Origin: CAWIUB01 sp963839175
Lineage (GTDB): Bacteria; Actinomycetota; Actinomycetes; Mycobacteriales; Jatrophihabitantaceae
DNA: 64,000 nucleotides
Reading direction: 5' to 3'
Assembly: GCA_963839175.1 (NCBI GenBank)
Contig: CAWIUB010000011.1
Coordinates: forward strand, 1-64,000
In this document: positions 53,480-64,000 of the stretch, piece by piece
Position numbering within the stretch: the first letter of the stretch is position 1
Layout of the letters: the number at the start of each line of letters is the position of its first letter
Notes under the pieces: generated by a model
The model's database searches: none
Told to the model about the DNA's origin: nothing
The model's input: the letters and a program-made list of their open reading frames with translations, nothing else
Translations under genes and position numbers: made by a program

Positions 53480-54614
53480 ATGAAGTTCCGGGTCGAACGC
53501 GATGCGTTGGCCGACGCCGTAGCGTGGGCCGCCCGGAGCCTTGCGGCCCGCCCGTCGATCCCCGTGCTCGCCGGCCTGCTGCTGACCGTCTCCGAGCAGG
53601 ACGTCCTCTCGTTGTCCGGCTTCGACCTGGAGGCCTCGACCCAGGTAGACCTCGAAGTCGCGGCCGGGTCGCCCGGTAGTGCCCTGGTATCGGGCCGGTT
53701 GCTCGCCGACATCAGCCGAGCGCTGCCGCCGCATCCGGTCGAGGTGGCGGTCGACGGTGCCCGGCTGACGATCTCGTGCGGGTCGGCCCGCTTCACGCTG
53801 CCAACCATGCCGGTCGAGGACTACCCGAAGCTGCCGTCGATGCCGACGACCGCCGGCTCCGTCGACAGTGCCGTATTCGCCATGGCCGTGGCCCAGGTCG
53901 CGGTGGCGGCCGGCCGCGACGACACTTTGCCGATGCTCACCGGGGTCCGCCTCGAGATCAACGGCGCGCGACTGACGCTGGCTGCCACCGACAGGTACCG
54001 CTTGGCAGTGCGCGAGCTGGACTGGACGCCGCGCGCGCCCGACGCCGACGCGCAGGTGCTCATCCCGTCGCGGACGCTTGCCGACGCGGCCAAGAGCCTG
54101 GCCCATGGCGACGCTATGACGATTGCGCTCTCCGCGGGTGGCAGGGGCGAGGGCATCCTCGGCTTCTCCGGAACAAGCGGTGGCCGGGCCGCTCGCGCCA
54201 CCACCCGGCTGCTCGACGCCCAGTTCCCGCCGTACCGCACGCTGCTGCCGGCGGAATGGTCGTCCACGGCCGAGGTCTCGGTCGGCGCGCTCGTCGAGGC
54301 CGTCAAGCGGGTCGCACTGGTGGCCGACCGCGGTACCCCGATCCGGCTGGAGTTCGCCGAGGGCGGGGTCGGCCTGTCCGCCGGCGGCGAGGACGAGGGA
54401 CGCGCCGAGGAGCAGCTCGAGGTGCGGTACGAGGGCGAACCGATGACGGCGGCCTTCAACCCGTCGTTCTTGCTGGACGGACTCGGCGCGTTGGAGTCAG
54501 TCGACGCGCGGCTGCTGTTCACCTCGGCCAACAAGCCGGTGGTACTCCGCCCGGCCGACGGCCCCGGGCGCGGACTACACCTACCTGATCATGCCCGTCC
54601 GGTTGCCGGACTGA
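53480..54614 (+). pseudogene. dnaN: DNA polymerase III sliding clamp (beta), with a one-base frameshift near the end
   Basis: The sliding clamp reads normally from ATG 53480 (MKFRVERDALADAVAWAARSLAARPSIPVLAGLLL) through all three domains to LLFTSANKPVVLRPADGPG. There an extra G in the run GGCCCCGGGCGCGG (54560-54573) shifts the frame. Without it the sequence continues as ADYTYLIMPVRLPD and stops at 54614, the correct clamp C-terminus. With it, the frame runs to 54886, deep into recF, replacing the conserved end by unrelated residues. As dnaN is essential and single-copy in nearly all bacteria, a sequencing or assembly error is more likely than a mutation. The functional gene is 53480-54614, about 377 residues. 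Confidence 0.85.
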
Positions 54615-54629
54615 GCCCGCGCCCGCTCG

Positions 54630-55751
54630 ATGTACCTGCGCCACCTGTCGGTCAGCGACTTCCGCAGCTGGCCGAGCGCCGAGGTCAGCTTCGAACCGGG
54701 TCCGAACGTCCTGGTCGGTGGCAACGGGCAGGGCAAGACGAACCTGGTCGAGGCGCTGTACTACCTGGCCACCTTAAGCAGCCACCGCACGCCCGCCACT
54801 GCGCCGCTGGTGCGTTCCGGTGCCGAGCGCGCCGTGGTCCGCGCTGCCGTCGTGTCAGATGGCCGCGAGCTGCGCGTCGAGGTTGAGATCACCCCCGGCA
54901 AGGCCAATCGGGCCCGGCTCAACGGCATACCCGTGGCGCGGGCCCGCGACATCCTGGGTGGTTTGCGCGCCGTCTTGTTCGCCCCCGAGGACCTGGCGGT
55001 TGTGCGCGGCGACCCGAGTGAGCGACGCCGCTTCCTGGACGACCTGCTGGTGGCTCGCACCCCCCGGCTGGCCGCAGTGCGGGCCGACTACGAGCGGGTG
55101 CTCAAACAGCGAGCCGCATTACTCAAGTCGAGTGGTTCGTCCCGGCGCTCCGGCGAGCTGCGCACCCTCGACGTGTGGGACGGCCACCTCGCCACCTTCG
55201 GCGCGCAGCTGCTGGCCGCGCGACTGGCCGCACTGGCCGCACTGCAACCGCACGCGGTCGCCGCCTACGCCCAGGTGGCCCCCACCGCGCCGCCGCTCAT
55301 GTTGGGCTACGTGAGCTCCCTGGCCGATGGCCTGCCGCCCGACCCCGCCGAGCCGGTGCTCCAGGCGGCGCTGCTGGCCGAACTGACCCGGCTGCGTCCA
55401 CAGGAGCTGGACCGTGGCGTCAACCTGGTAGGCCCGCAGCGCGACGACGTGGCGCTGTCCCTGGGTGACCTACCGGCACGCGGCTACGCCAGCCACGGTG
55501 AGGCCTGGTCCACCGCGCTGGCCCTGCGACTGGGCAGCTACGAGCTGTTGCGTGACGAGGCAGCCGAGCCCGTCCTGGTTCTCGACGACGTCTTCGCCGA
55601 ACTCGACGTCAGCCGCCGCGACCAGCTCGCCCTGGTCGCGAGCAAAGCCGAACAGGCAATCGTCACTGTCGCCGTAAACTCTGACATTCCCGAGCAATTG
55701 CCGGGTGGGCGGTTCGAGGTCGACGACGGGACGGTGCGACGTGTGCGGTGA
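54630..55751 (+). CDS. recF: DNA replication and repair protein RecF
   Basis: A 373-residue SMC-like ATPase that helps RecA load at gaps. MYLRHLSVSDFRSWPSAEVSFEPGPNVLVGGNGQGKTNLVEALYYLATLSSHR carries Walker A. The signature and Walker B regions lie in GEAWSTALALRLGSYELLRDEAAEPVLVLDDVFAELDVSRRDQL. ATG 54630 lies 15 bp after the corrected dnaN stop. In Streptomyces a gnd gene lies between dnaN and recF; here, as in mycobacteria, it does not. Confidence 0.96.
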   Translation: MYLRHLSVSDFRSWPSAEVSFEPGPNVLVGGNGQGKTNLVEALYYLATLSSHRTPATAPLVRSGAERAVVRAAVVSDGRELRVEVEITPGKANRARLNGIPVARARDILGGLRAVLFAPEDLAVVRGDPSERRRFLDDLLVARTPRLAAVRADYERVLKQRAALLKSSGSSRRSGELRTLDVWDGHLATFGAQLLAARLAALAALQPHAVAAYAQVAPTAPPLMLGYVSSLADGLPPDPAEPVLQAALLAELTRLRPQELDRGVNLVGPQRDDVALSLGDLPARGYASHGEAWSTALALRLGSYELLRDEAAEPVLVLDDVFAELDVSRRDQLALVASKAEQAIVTVAVNSDIPEQLPGGRFEVDDGTVRRVR

Positions 55752-56352
55752 GCTCGATGCCGACGCCGCAGAGATGCCCGTCACAACCGAGTCCACAACC
55801 ATCGGTGGACAACCGCCGCAAGTTGTGGACAACAATGCGGCAGAGCATGGCATTTCGGGCGCAGATCTGGCTCGCGATGCGCTACGTGCCGCTCGGGGCA
55901 TGCCGCGCAGCGCGCCGCCGGACGGTAACCGGCGCGCTCGGCGTGGCGAGCAGAGTCGGCGCTTGCGCGGCTACTCCGGCGCGGGGCCGGACGACCGGGA
56001 CCCGGTGCCGGCCCGTGACGTGCTGGCCGGGCTGTTCCACGCGCGTGGGTGGGACCGCCCGGTGGCAGAGGCACGGATCTTCGCCGATTGGTCGGGTCTC
56101 GTCGGCCGGGAAATCGCGGCGCACTGCCAGCCGGTGAGTCTCACCAACGGCGAACTTGGCGTCGCCGCCGTGTCGACGGCCTGGGCCACCCAGCTGCGCC
56201 TACTTGGTGCGTCGATGCTGGCCCGGCTGGCCGAGCAACTCGGCCCCACCCTGGTCACCCGGCTGCACATCACCGGCCCAGTAGCGCCCAGTTGGAGTCA
56301 TGGGCCGCGGTCCGTCCGAGGTGCCCGGGGTCCTCGCGACACCTATGGTTGA
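55741..56352 (+). CDS. DciA/DUF721-family protein
   Basis: A 203-residue protein. The DUF721 core is GLFHARGWDRPVAEARIFADWSGLVGREIAAHCQPVSLTNGELGVAAVSTAWATQLRLLGASMLARLAEQLG, the fold of DciA, which helps load the DnaB helicase in bacteria without DnaC. An N-terminal low-complexity, basic stretch precedes it. The chosen GTG at 55741 overlaps the last codons of recF; ATG 55774 is an alternative. The place between recF and gyrB matches Rv0004. Confidence 0.88.
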   Translation: MCGELDADAAEMPVTTESTTIGGQPPQVVDNNAAEHGISGADLARDALRAARGMPRSAPPDGNRRARRGEQSRRLRGYSGAGPDDRDPVPARDVLAGLFHARGWDRPVAEARIFADWSGLVGREIAAHCQPVSLTNGELGVAAVSTAWATQLRLLGASMLARLAEQLGPTLVTRLHITGPVAPSWSHGPRSVRGARGPRDTYG

Positions 56353-56750
56353 CAGGGCCTCGCGGCACGCGGACCGGACCTCGTGCGCCTGCATCGATCC
56401 GTGGGTCCCGCCGCCGTTTCGGTGATCATGAGCCCGGGAGCCTGCGGTTGCGCCCGGCGGCTGGCTCTTGATCACGGCTGGCGAGCCGTCGCGTTGCGCG
56501 TCACCGGCTGACTCGGCCGCTGAGGCCGTCGCATCCGCCGCATGTACCCGCCCGCACGCGCGGGGGGTCGAGGCGTCTGTGACCAATTCAGGCCGCGTCG
56601 CAGCCACAAGACTGTCTGCGGATGGACTAGACTGGACGCTTGAAGGGGCCGGTATCACTTGCCGCAACTCGGCCGGTGGTCCGCCCCGCGTTCGTGTCCG
56701 GAACCAGGAGCGGCCGGCATCACCGCGCAGCGAGAAGGAGATTGCCACAA
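56353..56750. other. Region between dciA-like gene and gyrB
   Basis: About 400 bp without a supported gene. It contains copy A of the 52-bp palindromic repeat (56423-56474). A possible promoter for gyrB is TAGACT near 56628 (GGACTAGACTGGACG) with a loose upstream box. The gyrB frame is open from 56640, but the AAGGAG ribosome site at 56735-56740 points to the GTG at 56751. Confidence 0.5.
56423..56474. repeat. 52-bp dispersed palindromic repeat, copy A
   Basis: TGATCATGAGCCCG (56423-56436), 25 variable bases, TGGCTCTTGATCA (56462-56474). It is the reverse complement layout of copy B at 29956-30007. The arms match in 26 of 27 positions and the cores differ completely but have the same length. 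Confidence 0.75.
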
Positions 56751-58763
56751 GTGGCGGCACAGCGATCACACAGTGGATCCCTCAATGGCCAGTCCAGCTA
56801 CGACGGGAGCTCGATCACCGTCCTGGAAGGCCTGACCGCGGTCCGCAAGCGGCCGAGCATGTACATCGGCTCCACCTCCGAGCGTGGTCTGCACCATCTG
56901 GTCTGGGAGGTCGTCGACAACTCCGTCGACGAGGCGCTGGCCGGCTTCTGCGATCACATCGACGTCACCCTGCTGGCCGACGGCGGCGTGCGGGTGACCG
57001 ACAACGGCCGCGGCATGCCGGTCGACATGCACCCGACGCAGCGCAAGCCCACCGTCGAGGTGATCCTCACCGTCCTGCACGCCGGCGGAAAGTTCGACGG
57101 CAAGGCGTACGCGGTCTCCGGTGGCCTGCACGGGGTGGGCGTCTCGGTCGTCAACGCGCTCAGCCACCGGCTCGAGGTCGAGATCGACCGAGACGGCTAC
57201 CACTGGTCCCAGCCGTACGTGAACCAGAAGCCGGCCGGCCCGCTGCAGCGCGGCGAGAAGACCCGGCGAACCGGCACGACGGTCACCTTCTGGGCGGATC
57301 CGGCGATCTTCGAGACCACCGTGTACACCTTCGAGACGATCAGCCGGCGGCTGCAGGAGATGGCATTCCTGAATAAGGGGCTGACCATCGTGCTGCGCGA
57401 CGAGCGTCCGGACAAGGCCGCGGTCGACGACGATAGCGACGCCGTGACGTCGCGGCCGAACGGCGTGCACGAGGTCACCTACCACTACGCCGGCGGGATC
57501 GCCGACTTCGTCCGGCACCTCAACGCCACGAAGAACCCGATCCACAAGTCGGTCGTCTACTTCGCCGACGAGGACCGACCCAACAGGCTGTCCGTCGAGG
57601 TGGCCATGCAGTGGAACGAGACATACGCGGAGAGCGTCTACACGTTCGCCAACACGATCAACACCCATGAAGGCGGCACCCACGAGGAGGGGTTCCGCAC
57701 CGCGCTCACCAACGTGGTGAACAAGTGGGGCATCGACAAGAAGATCGTCAAGGACACCAAGGACGACCGTCTCACCGGTGACGACATCCGTGAGGGCCTC
57801 GCCGCGATCGTGTCGATCAAGCTTGGCGATCCGCAGTTCGAGGGGCAGACCAAGACGAAGCTGGGCAACTCCGAGGCGAAGTCGTTCATCCAGAAGGTCT
57901 GCAACGAGTGGTTGACGGACTGGTTCGAACGCAACCCGAGCGAGGCGAAGACGGTCGTTACCAAAGCAACCCAGGCGGCGCGGGCTCGCAAGGCCGCGCG
58001 GCAGGCTCGCAACCTGGCTCGCAAGAACGCCCTGGACACGATGGGGATGCCGGGCAAGCTGTCCGACTGCCGCTCCACCGACCCCTCGGTCAGCGAGCTG
58101 TACATCGTCGAGGGCAATTCAGCTGGTGGGTCGGCGAAATCCTGCCGGGACTCGATGTTCCAGGCGATTCTGCCGATCCGCGGCAAGATCATCAACGTCG
58201 AGAAGGCCCGCATCGACCGGGTGCTGAAGAACAACGAGGTGCAGTCGCTGATCACCGCGCTCGGCACCGGCATCCACGACGACTTCGACATCGCAAAGCT
58301 GCGCTACCACAAGATCGTGCTGATGGCCGACGCCGACGTCGACGGCCAACACATCGCCACGCTGTTGCTGACCCTGCTGTTCCGGTTTATGCGCCCGCTC
58401 ATCGAGCACGGCCACGTCTACCTCGCCCAGCCGCCGCTGTACAAGATCCGGTGGGCCAAGGGCGACCCTGACTACGTCTACTCCGACCGCGAACGTGACG
58501 CGCTGATCGAGGCGGGCCAGCAGGCCAACCGACGGCTGTCGCGGGAGGACCCGATCCAGCGCTACAAGGGCCTCGGCGAGATGAACGCCACCGAGCTGTG
58601 GGAGACCACGATGGATCCCGCCCGGCGCATCCTGCGCCAGGTCACGCTGGATGACGCGGCCACTGCCGACGAGTTGTTCAGCGTGCTGATGGGCGAGGAC
58701 GTCGAGGCCCGCCGGTCGTTCATCGTCCGCAACGCGAAGGACGTGCGGTTCCTTGATATCTGA
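56751..58763 (+). CDS. gyrB: DNA gyrase subunit B
   Basis: A 670-residue GHKL ATPase subunit of gyrase. The ATPase site has EVVDNSVDEALAGFCDHI, VTDNGRGMPVDMHP and GLHGVGVSVVNALS. The TOPRIM domain has YIVEGNSAGGSAKS and DADVDGQHIATLLLTLLFRF with the acidic metal triad. The C-terminus EDVEARRSFIVRNAKDVRFLDI is standard. GTG 56751 follows AAGGAG. No intein is present. It is followed by a perfect 26-bp inverted repeat and then gyrA. Confidence 0.97.
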   Translation: MAAQRSHSGSLNGQSSYDGSSITVLEGLTAVRKRPSMYIGSTSERGLHHLVWEVVDNSVDEALAGFCDHIDVTLLADGGVRVTDNGRGMPVDMHPTQRKPTVEVILTVLHAGGKFDGKAYAVSGGLHGVGVSVVNALSHRLEVEIDRDGYHWSQPYVNQKPAGPLQRGEKTRRTGTTVTFWADPAIFETTVYTFETISRRLQEMAFLNKGLTIVLRDERPDKAAVDDDSDAVTSRPNGVHEVTYHYAGGIADFVRHLNATKNPIHKSVVYFADEDRPNRLSVEVAMQWNETYAESVYTFANTINTHEGGTHEEGFRTALTNVVNKWGIDKKIVKDTKDDRLTGDDIREGLAAIVSIKLGDPQFEGQTKTKLGNSEAKSFIQKVCNEWLTDWFERNPSEAKTVVTKATQAARARKAARQARNLARKNALDTMGMPGKLSDCRSTDPSVSELYIVEGNSAGGSAKSCRDSMFQAILPIRGKIINVEKARIDRVLKNNEVQSLITALGTGIHDDFDIAKLRYHKIVLMADADVDGQHIATLLLTLLFRFMRPLIEHGHVYLAQPPLYKIRWAKGDPDYVYSDRERDALIEAGQQANRRLSREDPIQRYKGLGEMNATELWETTMDPARRILRQVTLDDAATADELFSVLMGEDVEARRSFIVRNAKDVRFLDI

Positions 58764-58764
58764 A

Positions 58765-58870
58765 AGGCTGGGATGGCGGGGTCCGGTTCGCTCGCAACCA
58801 GCCTCGCTCCTTCGTCGCTCGGCGGCCAGGCCCATCCACGCCCCCGAACCGGACCCCGCCATCCCAGCCT
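58765..58870. repeat. Perfect 26-bp inverted repeat between gyrB and gyrA
   Basis: Bases 58765-58790 (start AGGCTGGGATGGCGGGG) are exactly complementary to 58845-58870 (end CCATCCCAGCCT). A 54-base spacer separates them. The left arm begins one base after the gyrB stop. There is no T run, so it is not a plain intrinsic terminator. Confidence 0.95.
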
Positions 58871-58939
58871 CGGCCGCGTCGCACGCCACGGCGTTACCGA
58901 TGAGCGACGACCGGCACGACTCCGGGGGAGAGCTAGCGA

Positions 58940-61408
<2,469 letters not shown>

Positions 61409-61423
61409 ATGGAGCAGAGCCCA

Positions 61424-62212
61424 ATGCCGGAATCGCCGTACCCGTCCGCTGGAGGCCGCCCGGCCCCCACCGTCGACGCGCCGGACGACGTCCGCGCCCA
61501 CCAGCGCTCGGCCGACGACCCGATCACCCCGGGAGACCCCGCTGTGCGGCCCACCCCGGACGCGGCGGCGCCCGAGTGGTCGCCACCGCCCCCCGATTGG
61601 GTCCCTCCCGCCGACGACTGGTCGGCTCCATCGGTCGTCACCGCCAATGGGGCGCGCGCGCACCTGGAGCTCGATCCAGCGGTCGACCTGACCGGCGCTG
61701 AAGCGTTCGGCGCCCCGACCATCGCCGGACCCGACCCGGTGACCGCTCCACCGGGCGGTGCGCACCCTGCCCCGCCTGGATGGCCCGCCAGTCCGCCGAT
61801 CCCCTCTGGTGCGTCGGCGCCAGGCGGTCCGCAACAGCGCGCCACCCGCAGCCGCGGCCCCCGGCGAGCCCGGCTGCAACTGCGGCACATCGACCCGTGG
61901 ACGGTGCTGAAGTTCGCCTGCGTGCTGTCCGTGGCACTGTTCTTCGTCTGGCTGATCACGGTCGGCGTGCTGTACGGCATCCTGGACGTCGCCGGCGTCG
62001 TCAACAAGGTCAACGACACGGTGACGACAATCAATGGCACCGGGTCCAATGCGCCGATCACCCCGGGCGTCGTCTTTGGCGGAGCGGCGATCATCGGCGT
62101 CGTCAACATCATCCTGTTCATAGCCCTGTCGACCGTCGGGTCGGTGGTCTACAACCTGTGCGCCGATTTGGTCGGTGGCATCGAGGTCACCCTGTCCGAA
62201 CGAGAGGCGTGA
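61424..62212 (+). CDS. DUF3566 membrane protein (Rv0007-like)
   Basis: A protein with a ~145-residue Pro/Ala-rich cytoplasmic N-terminal part and a C-terminal DUF3566 region: RRARLQLRHIDPWTVLKFACVLSVALFFVWLITVGVLYGILDVAGV, a loop, and a second membrane helix (VVFGGAAIIGVVNIILFIALSTVGSVVYNLCADLVGGIEVTL). The start at ATG 61424 follows GGAG by nine bases; ATG 61409 directly after the gyrA stop is an alternative. It follows gyrA as in mycobacteria (Rv0007), where a link to cell division (CwsA region) is suspected. Precise role unknown. Confidence 0.9.
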   Translation: MPESPYPSAGGRPAPTVDAPDDVRAHQRSADDPITPGDPAVRPTPDAAAPEWSPPPPDWVPPADDWSAPSVVTANGARAHLELDPAVDLTGAEAFGAPTIAGPDPVTAPPGGAHPAPPGWPASPPIPSGASAPGGPQQRATRSRGPRRARLQLRHIDPWTVLKFACVLSVALFFVWLITVGVLYGILDVAGVVNKVNDTVTTINGTGSNAPITPGVVFGGAAIIGVVNIILFIALSTVGSVVYNLCADLVGGIEVTLSEREA

Positions 62213-62259
62213 CCTTGGGCGCGTCTTCCCGCGACGGGTAGGCTTACTGTTCGTGTTTC

Positions 62260-62333
62260 GGGCCTGTAGCTCAGACGGTTAGAGCGCATCCCTGATAAGG
62301 ATGAGGCCGGAGGTTCAAGTCCTCCCAGGCCCA
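62260..62333 (+). tRNA. tRNA-Ile (anticodon GAT)
   Basis: A complete cloverleaf: acceptor GGGCCTG/CAGGCCC, D arm AGCTCAGACGGTTAGAGC, anticodon stem ATCC/GGAT with loop CTGATAA (GAT at 34-36), T arm GGAGGTTCAAGTCCTCC, discriminator A. No CCA is encoded. It lies downstream of gyrA with tRNA-Ala following, the usual actinobacterial arrangement. Confidence 0.97.
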
Positions 62334-62371
62334 CGTCGAAGGTTCCCCGTAGCAGAAGAAGGTGCTCGCAG

Positions 62372-62497
62372 GTGAAGGTCTTGCTGCCCATCGCGGCGCT
62401 CGCCGCTGGGGTGTTCGCGCTGGTGCGCCACCGCAAGAACGTCCAGGCTGACGCCGACCTCTGGCGCGAGGCGACCAGTGGAGTCAAGCAACCGTAA
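62372..62497 (+). CDS. DLW-39 family small protein
   Basis: A 41-residue protein between the two tRNA genes. It begins with a hydrophobic segment (VLLPIAALAAGVFALV), followed by RHRKNVQADADLWREAT, the Asp-Leu-Trp signature that gives the family its name. Position between tRNA-Ile and tRNA-Ala and length both fit the family. Function unknown; a single membrane anchor is likely. The start is GTG 62372, with GGTGCTCGCAGG upstream as a weak ribosome site. Confidence 0.8.
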   Translation: MKVLLPIAALAAGVFALVRHRKNVQADADLWREATSGVKQP

Positions 62498-62513
62498 ACT
62501 TGCCGGCACGCCC

Positions 62514-62586
62514 GGGGACGTAGCTCAACTGGTAGAGCACCGCCTTTGCAAGGCGGGGGTTGAGGGTTCGAGTCCCTTCGTCTCCA
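62514..62586 (+). tRNA. tRNA-Ala (anticodon TGC)
   Basis: A complete cloverleaf: acceptor GGGGACG/CGTCTCC (one G-T pair), D arm AGCTCAACTGGTAGAGC, anticodon stem CCGCC/GGCGG with loop TTTGCAA (TGC), T arm GAGGGTTCGAGTCCCTT, discriminator A. No CCA is encoded. Confidence 0.97.
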
Positions 62587-62778
62587 CTCGGCGCTCGGAC
62601 GGGTGCCCGCACCCGCGGTCCGGGTTTCGGGCGGCTACGAGCGTCCTCCGCGAGGCAACGACGCCCGGGTACGCGGGGCGAGACGCGGGGCATCGCTCTT
62701 GAGTCCAGGCAAGCCGGTTCACGCCGGCCCAGCTGCAGTGTGAATCTCGGCCTGGATCTCCCCATCGAGACCCGGACG

Positions 62779-63243
62779 TCAGCCGCCCATGGCTGCGGCC
62801 GCGCGCTTCGCCATCTCCTCGGGCGGGACATCCTCGATGTGGGTCGCGACAAACCACTTGTGTCCGAATGGGTCGACGAATTGCCCGGCCCGGTCACCGT
62901 AGAACTGGTTCTCGACCTTGCGGTCCTCGGTCGCACCCGCCTTGATCGCCCGGTCGAACACGGTGTCGACGTCCTCGACATACACCATCACGGTGACCGG
63001 CGTGCCACCCAGGCTCTGCGGCGTCTGGCCCCCCATGTCCGGGAACGTGTCGGCCAGCATGAGCAACGAATCGCCGATCTCCAGCTCCGCGTGACCGATC
63101 TTGCCCTCCGGCCCCGGCATCCGCACTCGCTCCTTCGCTCCGAACACCGTCGTGTAGAAGTCGATCGCGGCGCTCGCGCCGTCGACCGACAGGTATGGGA
63201 TGACCTGTGGGTACTCATCGGGGATGGGCTTGACAGGCGACAT
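62779..63243 (-). CDS. VOC-family (PhnB/glyoxalase-like) protein
   Basis: A 154-residue protein with two beta-alpha-beta-beta-beta modules: VIPYLSVDGASAAIDFYTTVFGAKERVRMPGPEGKIGHAELEIGDSLLMLAD and VTVMVYVEDVDTVFDRAIKAGATEDRKVENQFYGDRAGQFVDPFGHKWFVATH. This is the PhnB-like branch of the VOC fold; metal ligands of true glyoxalase are only partly evident (His in GHAELE and Glu in the fourth strand). Physiological role unknown. AAGGAGG precedes ATG 63243 by 6 bases. It is divergent from the AtuA-like gene. Confidence 0.9.
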   Translation of the reverse strand: MSPVKPIPDEYPQVIPYLSVDGASAAIDFYTTVFGAKERVRMPGPEGKIGHAELEIGDSLLMLADTFPDMGGQTPQSLGGTPVTVMVYVEDVDTVFDRAIKAGATEDRKVENQFYGDRAGQFVDPFGHKWFVATHIEDVPPEEMAKRAAAAMGG

Positions 63244-63350
63244 GGCTACCTCCTTCGCCGCACCCCCAAACTAGCCATCCGCAACTCCCCCTGGAAGAGG
63301 CAGCGGGGCATCCTTTGACAGTCGCCCGGGTTGCCTGTCGAATCGGGGAC

Positions 63351-64000
63351 GTGACGGCGCCGGTGTTGCGGATCGGGAACGCCTCCGGCTTCTACGGCGA
63401 CCGGTTCGCGGCGGTCGCCGAGATGCTCGACGGCGGCGAGCTGGACGTGCTGACCGGCGATTATCTCGCCGAGCTGACCATGCTCATCCTGGGCCGGGAC
63501 CGGCGCCGTGATCCGGCGCTCGGCTACGCGAAGACGTTCCTGCGGCAGATGGAACACAGCCTGGGCACGGCACTGGAGCGCGGCGTGCGGATCGTCACCA
63601 ACGCCGGCGGCCTCAATCCGGCAGGGCTCAGCGCTGCGCTGCGCGAGCTGGCCGAAACGCTGGGCCTCAGCCCCCGGATCGCGCACGTAGAAGGCGACGA
63701 CCTGTGGGAGCGGGCCGCCGAACTCGGCCTCGGTGAGCCGCTGACCGCCAATGCGTACCTGGGCGCGTGGGGCATCGCGGCGTGCCTGGACGCCGGGGCC
63801 GACATCGTCGTCACCGGACGGGTCACCGACGCGTCGCTGGTCGTGGGCCCTGCCGCGGCGCATTTCGGCTGGGCACCCACGGATTACGACGCGCTGGCCG
63901 GCGCGGTCGTCGCTGGCCACGTGCTGGAATGCGGCGCGCAGGCGACCGGCGGCAACTACCCGTTCTTCACCGAGCTTCCCGACGTGACGCGTCCAGGCTT
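63351..64000 (+). CDS. AtuA/DUF1446-family protein (partial, runs off the window)
   Basis: From GTG 63351 the frame is open to the window end. VLRIGNASGFYGDRFAAVAEMLDGGELDVLTGDYLAELTMLIL, the GGLNPAG segment in RIVTNAGGLNPAGLSAALRELAETLGL, and the GADIVVTGRVTDASLVVGPAAAHFGW region identify the acyclic-terpene-utilisation AtuA family (DUF1446), which in Pseudomonas works in terpene or leucine degradation through CoA esters. About 217 of an expected 450-600 residues are seen. A possible -35 (TTGACA, 63315) lies upstream. Confidence 0.88.
   Translation, partial: MTAPVLRIGNASGFYGDRFAAVAEMLDGGELDVLTGDYLAELTMLILGRDRRRDPALGYAKTFLRQMEHSLGTALERGVRIVTNAGGLNPAGLSAALRELAETLGLSPRIAHVEGDDLWERAAELGLGEPLTANAYLGAWGIAACLDAGADIVVTGRVTDASLVVGPAAAHFGWAPTDYDALAGAVVAGHVLECGAQATGGNYPFFTELPDVTRPG

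Noticed and set aside
54615..54886. Extended C-terminus of dnaN
   Set aside because: It arises from a one-base shift, replaces the conserved clamp end and overlaps recF by more than 250 bp.

Overview
This window is a high-GC actinobacterial chromosome segment that spans the replication origin. The core runs gyrA, gyrB, a DciA-type gene, recF, dnaN, dnaA, rpmH, rnpA, yidD, yidC, jag, rsmG, parA, parB, then cwlM, trxA, trxB, murJ, a DUF6049 gene, a NUDIX gene and the CCA-adding enzyme. That order, two tRNA genes (Ile-GAT, Ala-TGC) with a DLW-39 small ORF after gyrA, a PadR/ino1 pair and a hydratase/FabG4-type reductase/thiolase cluster all fit Actinomycetia outside Streptomyces. I cannot name a genus from sequence alone.

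Positions 1-21.7 kb are an accessory, decaying region on the 3' side of a tRNA-Gly gene. It holds an IS1634-type transposase gene split by a four-gene serine-recombinase element whose insertion point can be rebuilt to the base. It also holds an in-frame fusion of two tyrosine recombinases, a remnant integrase-type transposase, a CotH-kinase/beta-propeller pair, a 386-bp MITE with target duplication, and a DHA2-type MFS exporter. Then come fragments of an IS1595 transposase and of VOC, NmrA-like and SnoaL-like proteins, a TMEM175-type channel, a UvrD-like helicase broken by many frameshifts, and a NYN-nuclease gene split by a head-to-tail dimer of an ISL3 element. Just past tRNA-Gly is a decayed dCTP deaminase gene that still carries the remains of an intein.

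From 22.5 to 45.9 kb the genes are mostly intact housekeeping or metabolism: branched-chain aminotransferase, a VWA lipid/solute-binding type protein with a coiled-coil partner, fatty-acid type enzymes, inositol-phosphate synthase, redox (trxB/trxA), cell wall (murJ, cwlM) and an alanine/aspartate-type aminotransferase. From 45.9 to 62.6 kb lies the origin core: partition genes with two parS sites inside the parA reading frame, the membrane-insertase/RNase P cluster, dnaA, a 338-bp dnaA-dnaN origin region, and the gyrase genes.

Two kinds of evidence suggest single-base indel errors in this assembly: dnaN, an essential gene, is frameshifted by one extra G near its end, and the two ISL3 copies appear to differ only by two single-base deletions. 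Frameshifted calls should be read with that in mind. Dispersed palindromes (a 52-bp family with a fixed 25-nt variable core, and a perfect 26-bp inverted repeat between gyrB and gyrA) are the least explained structures in the conserved half.
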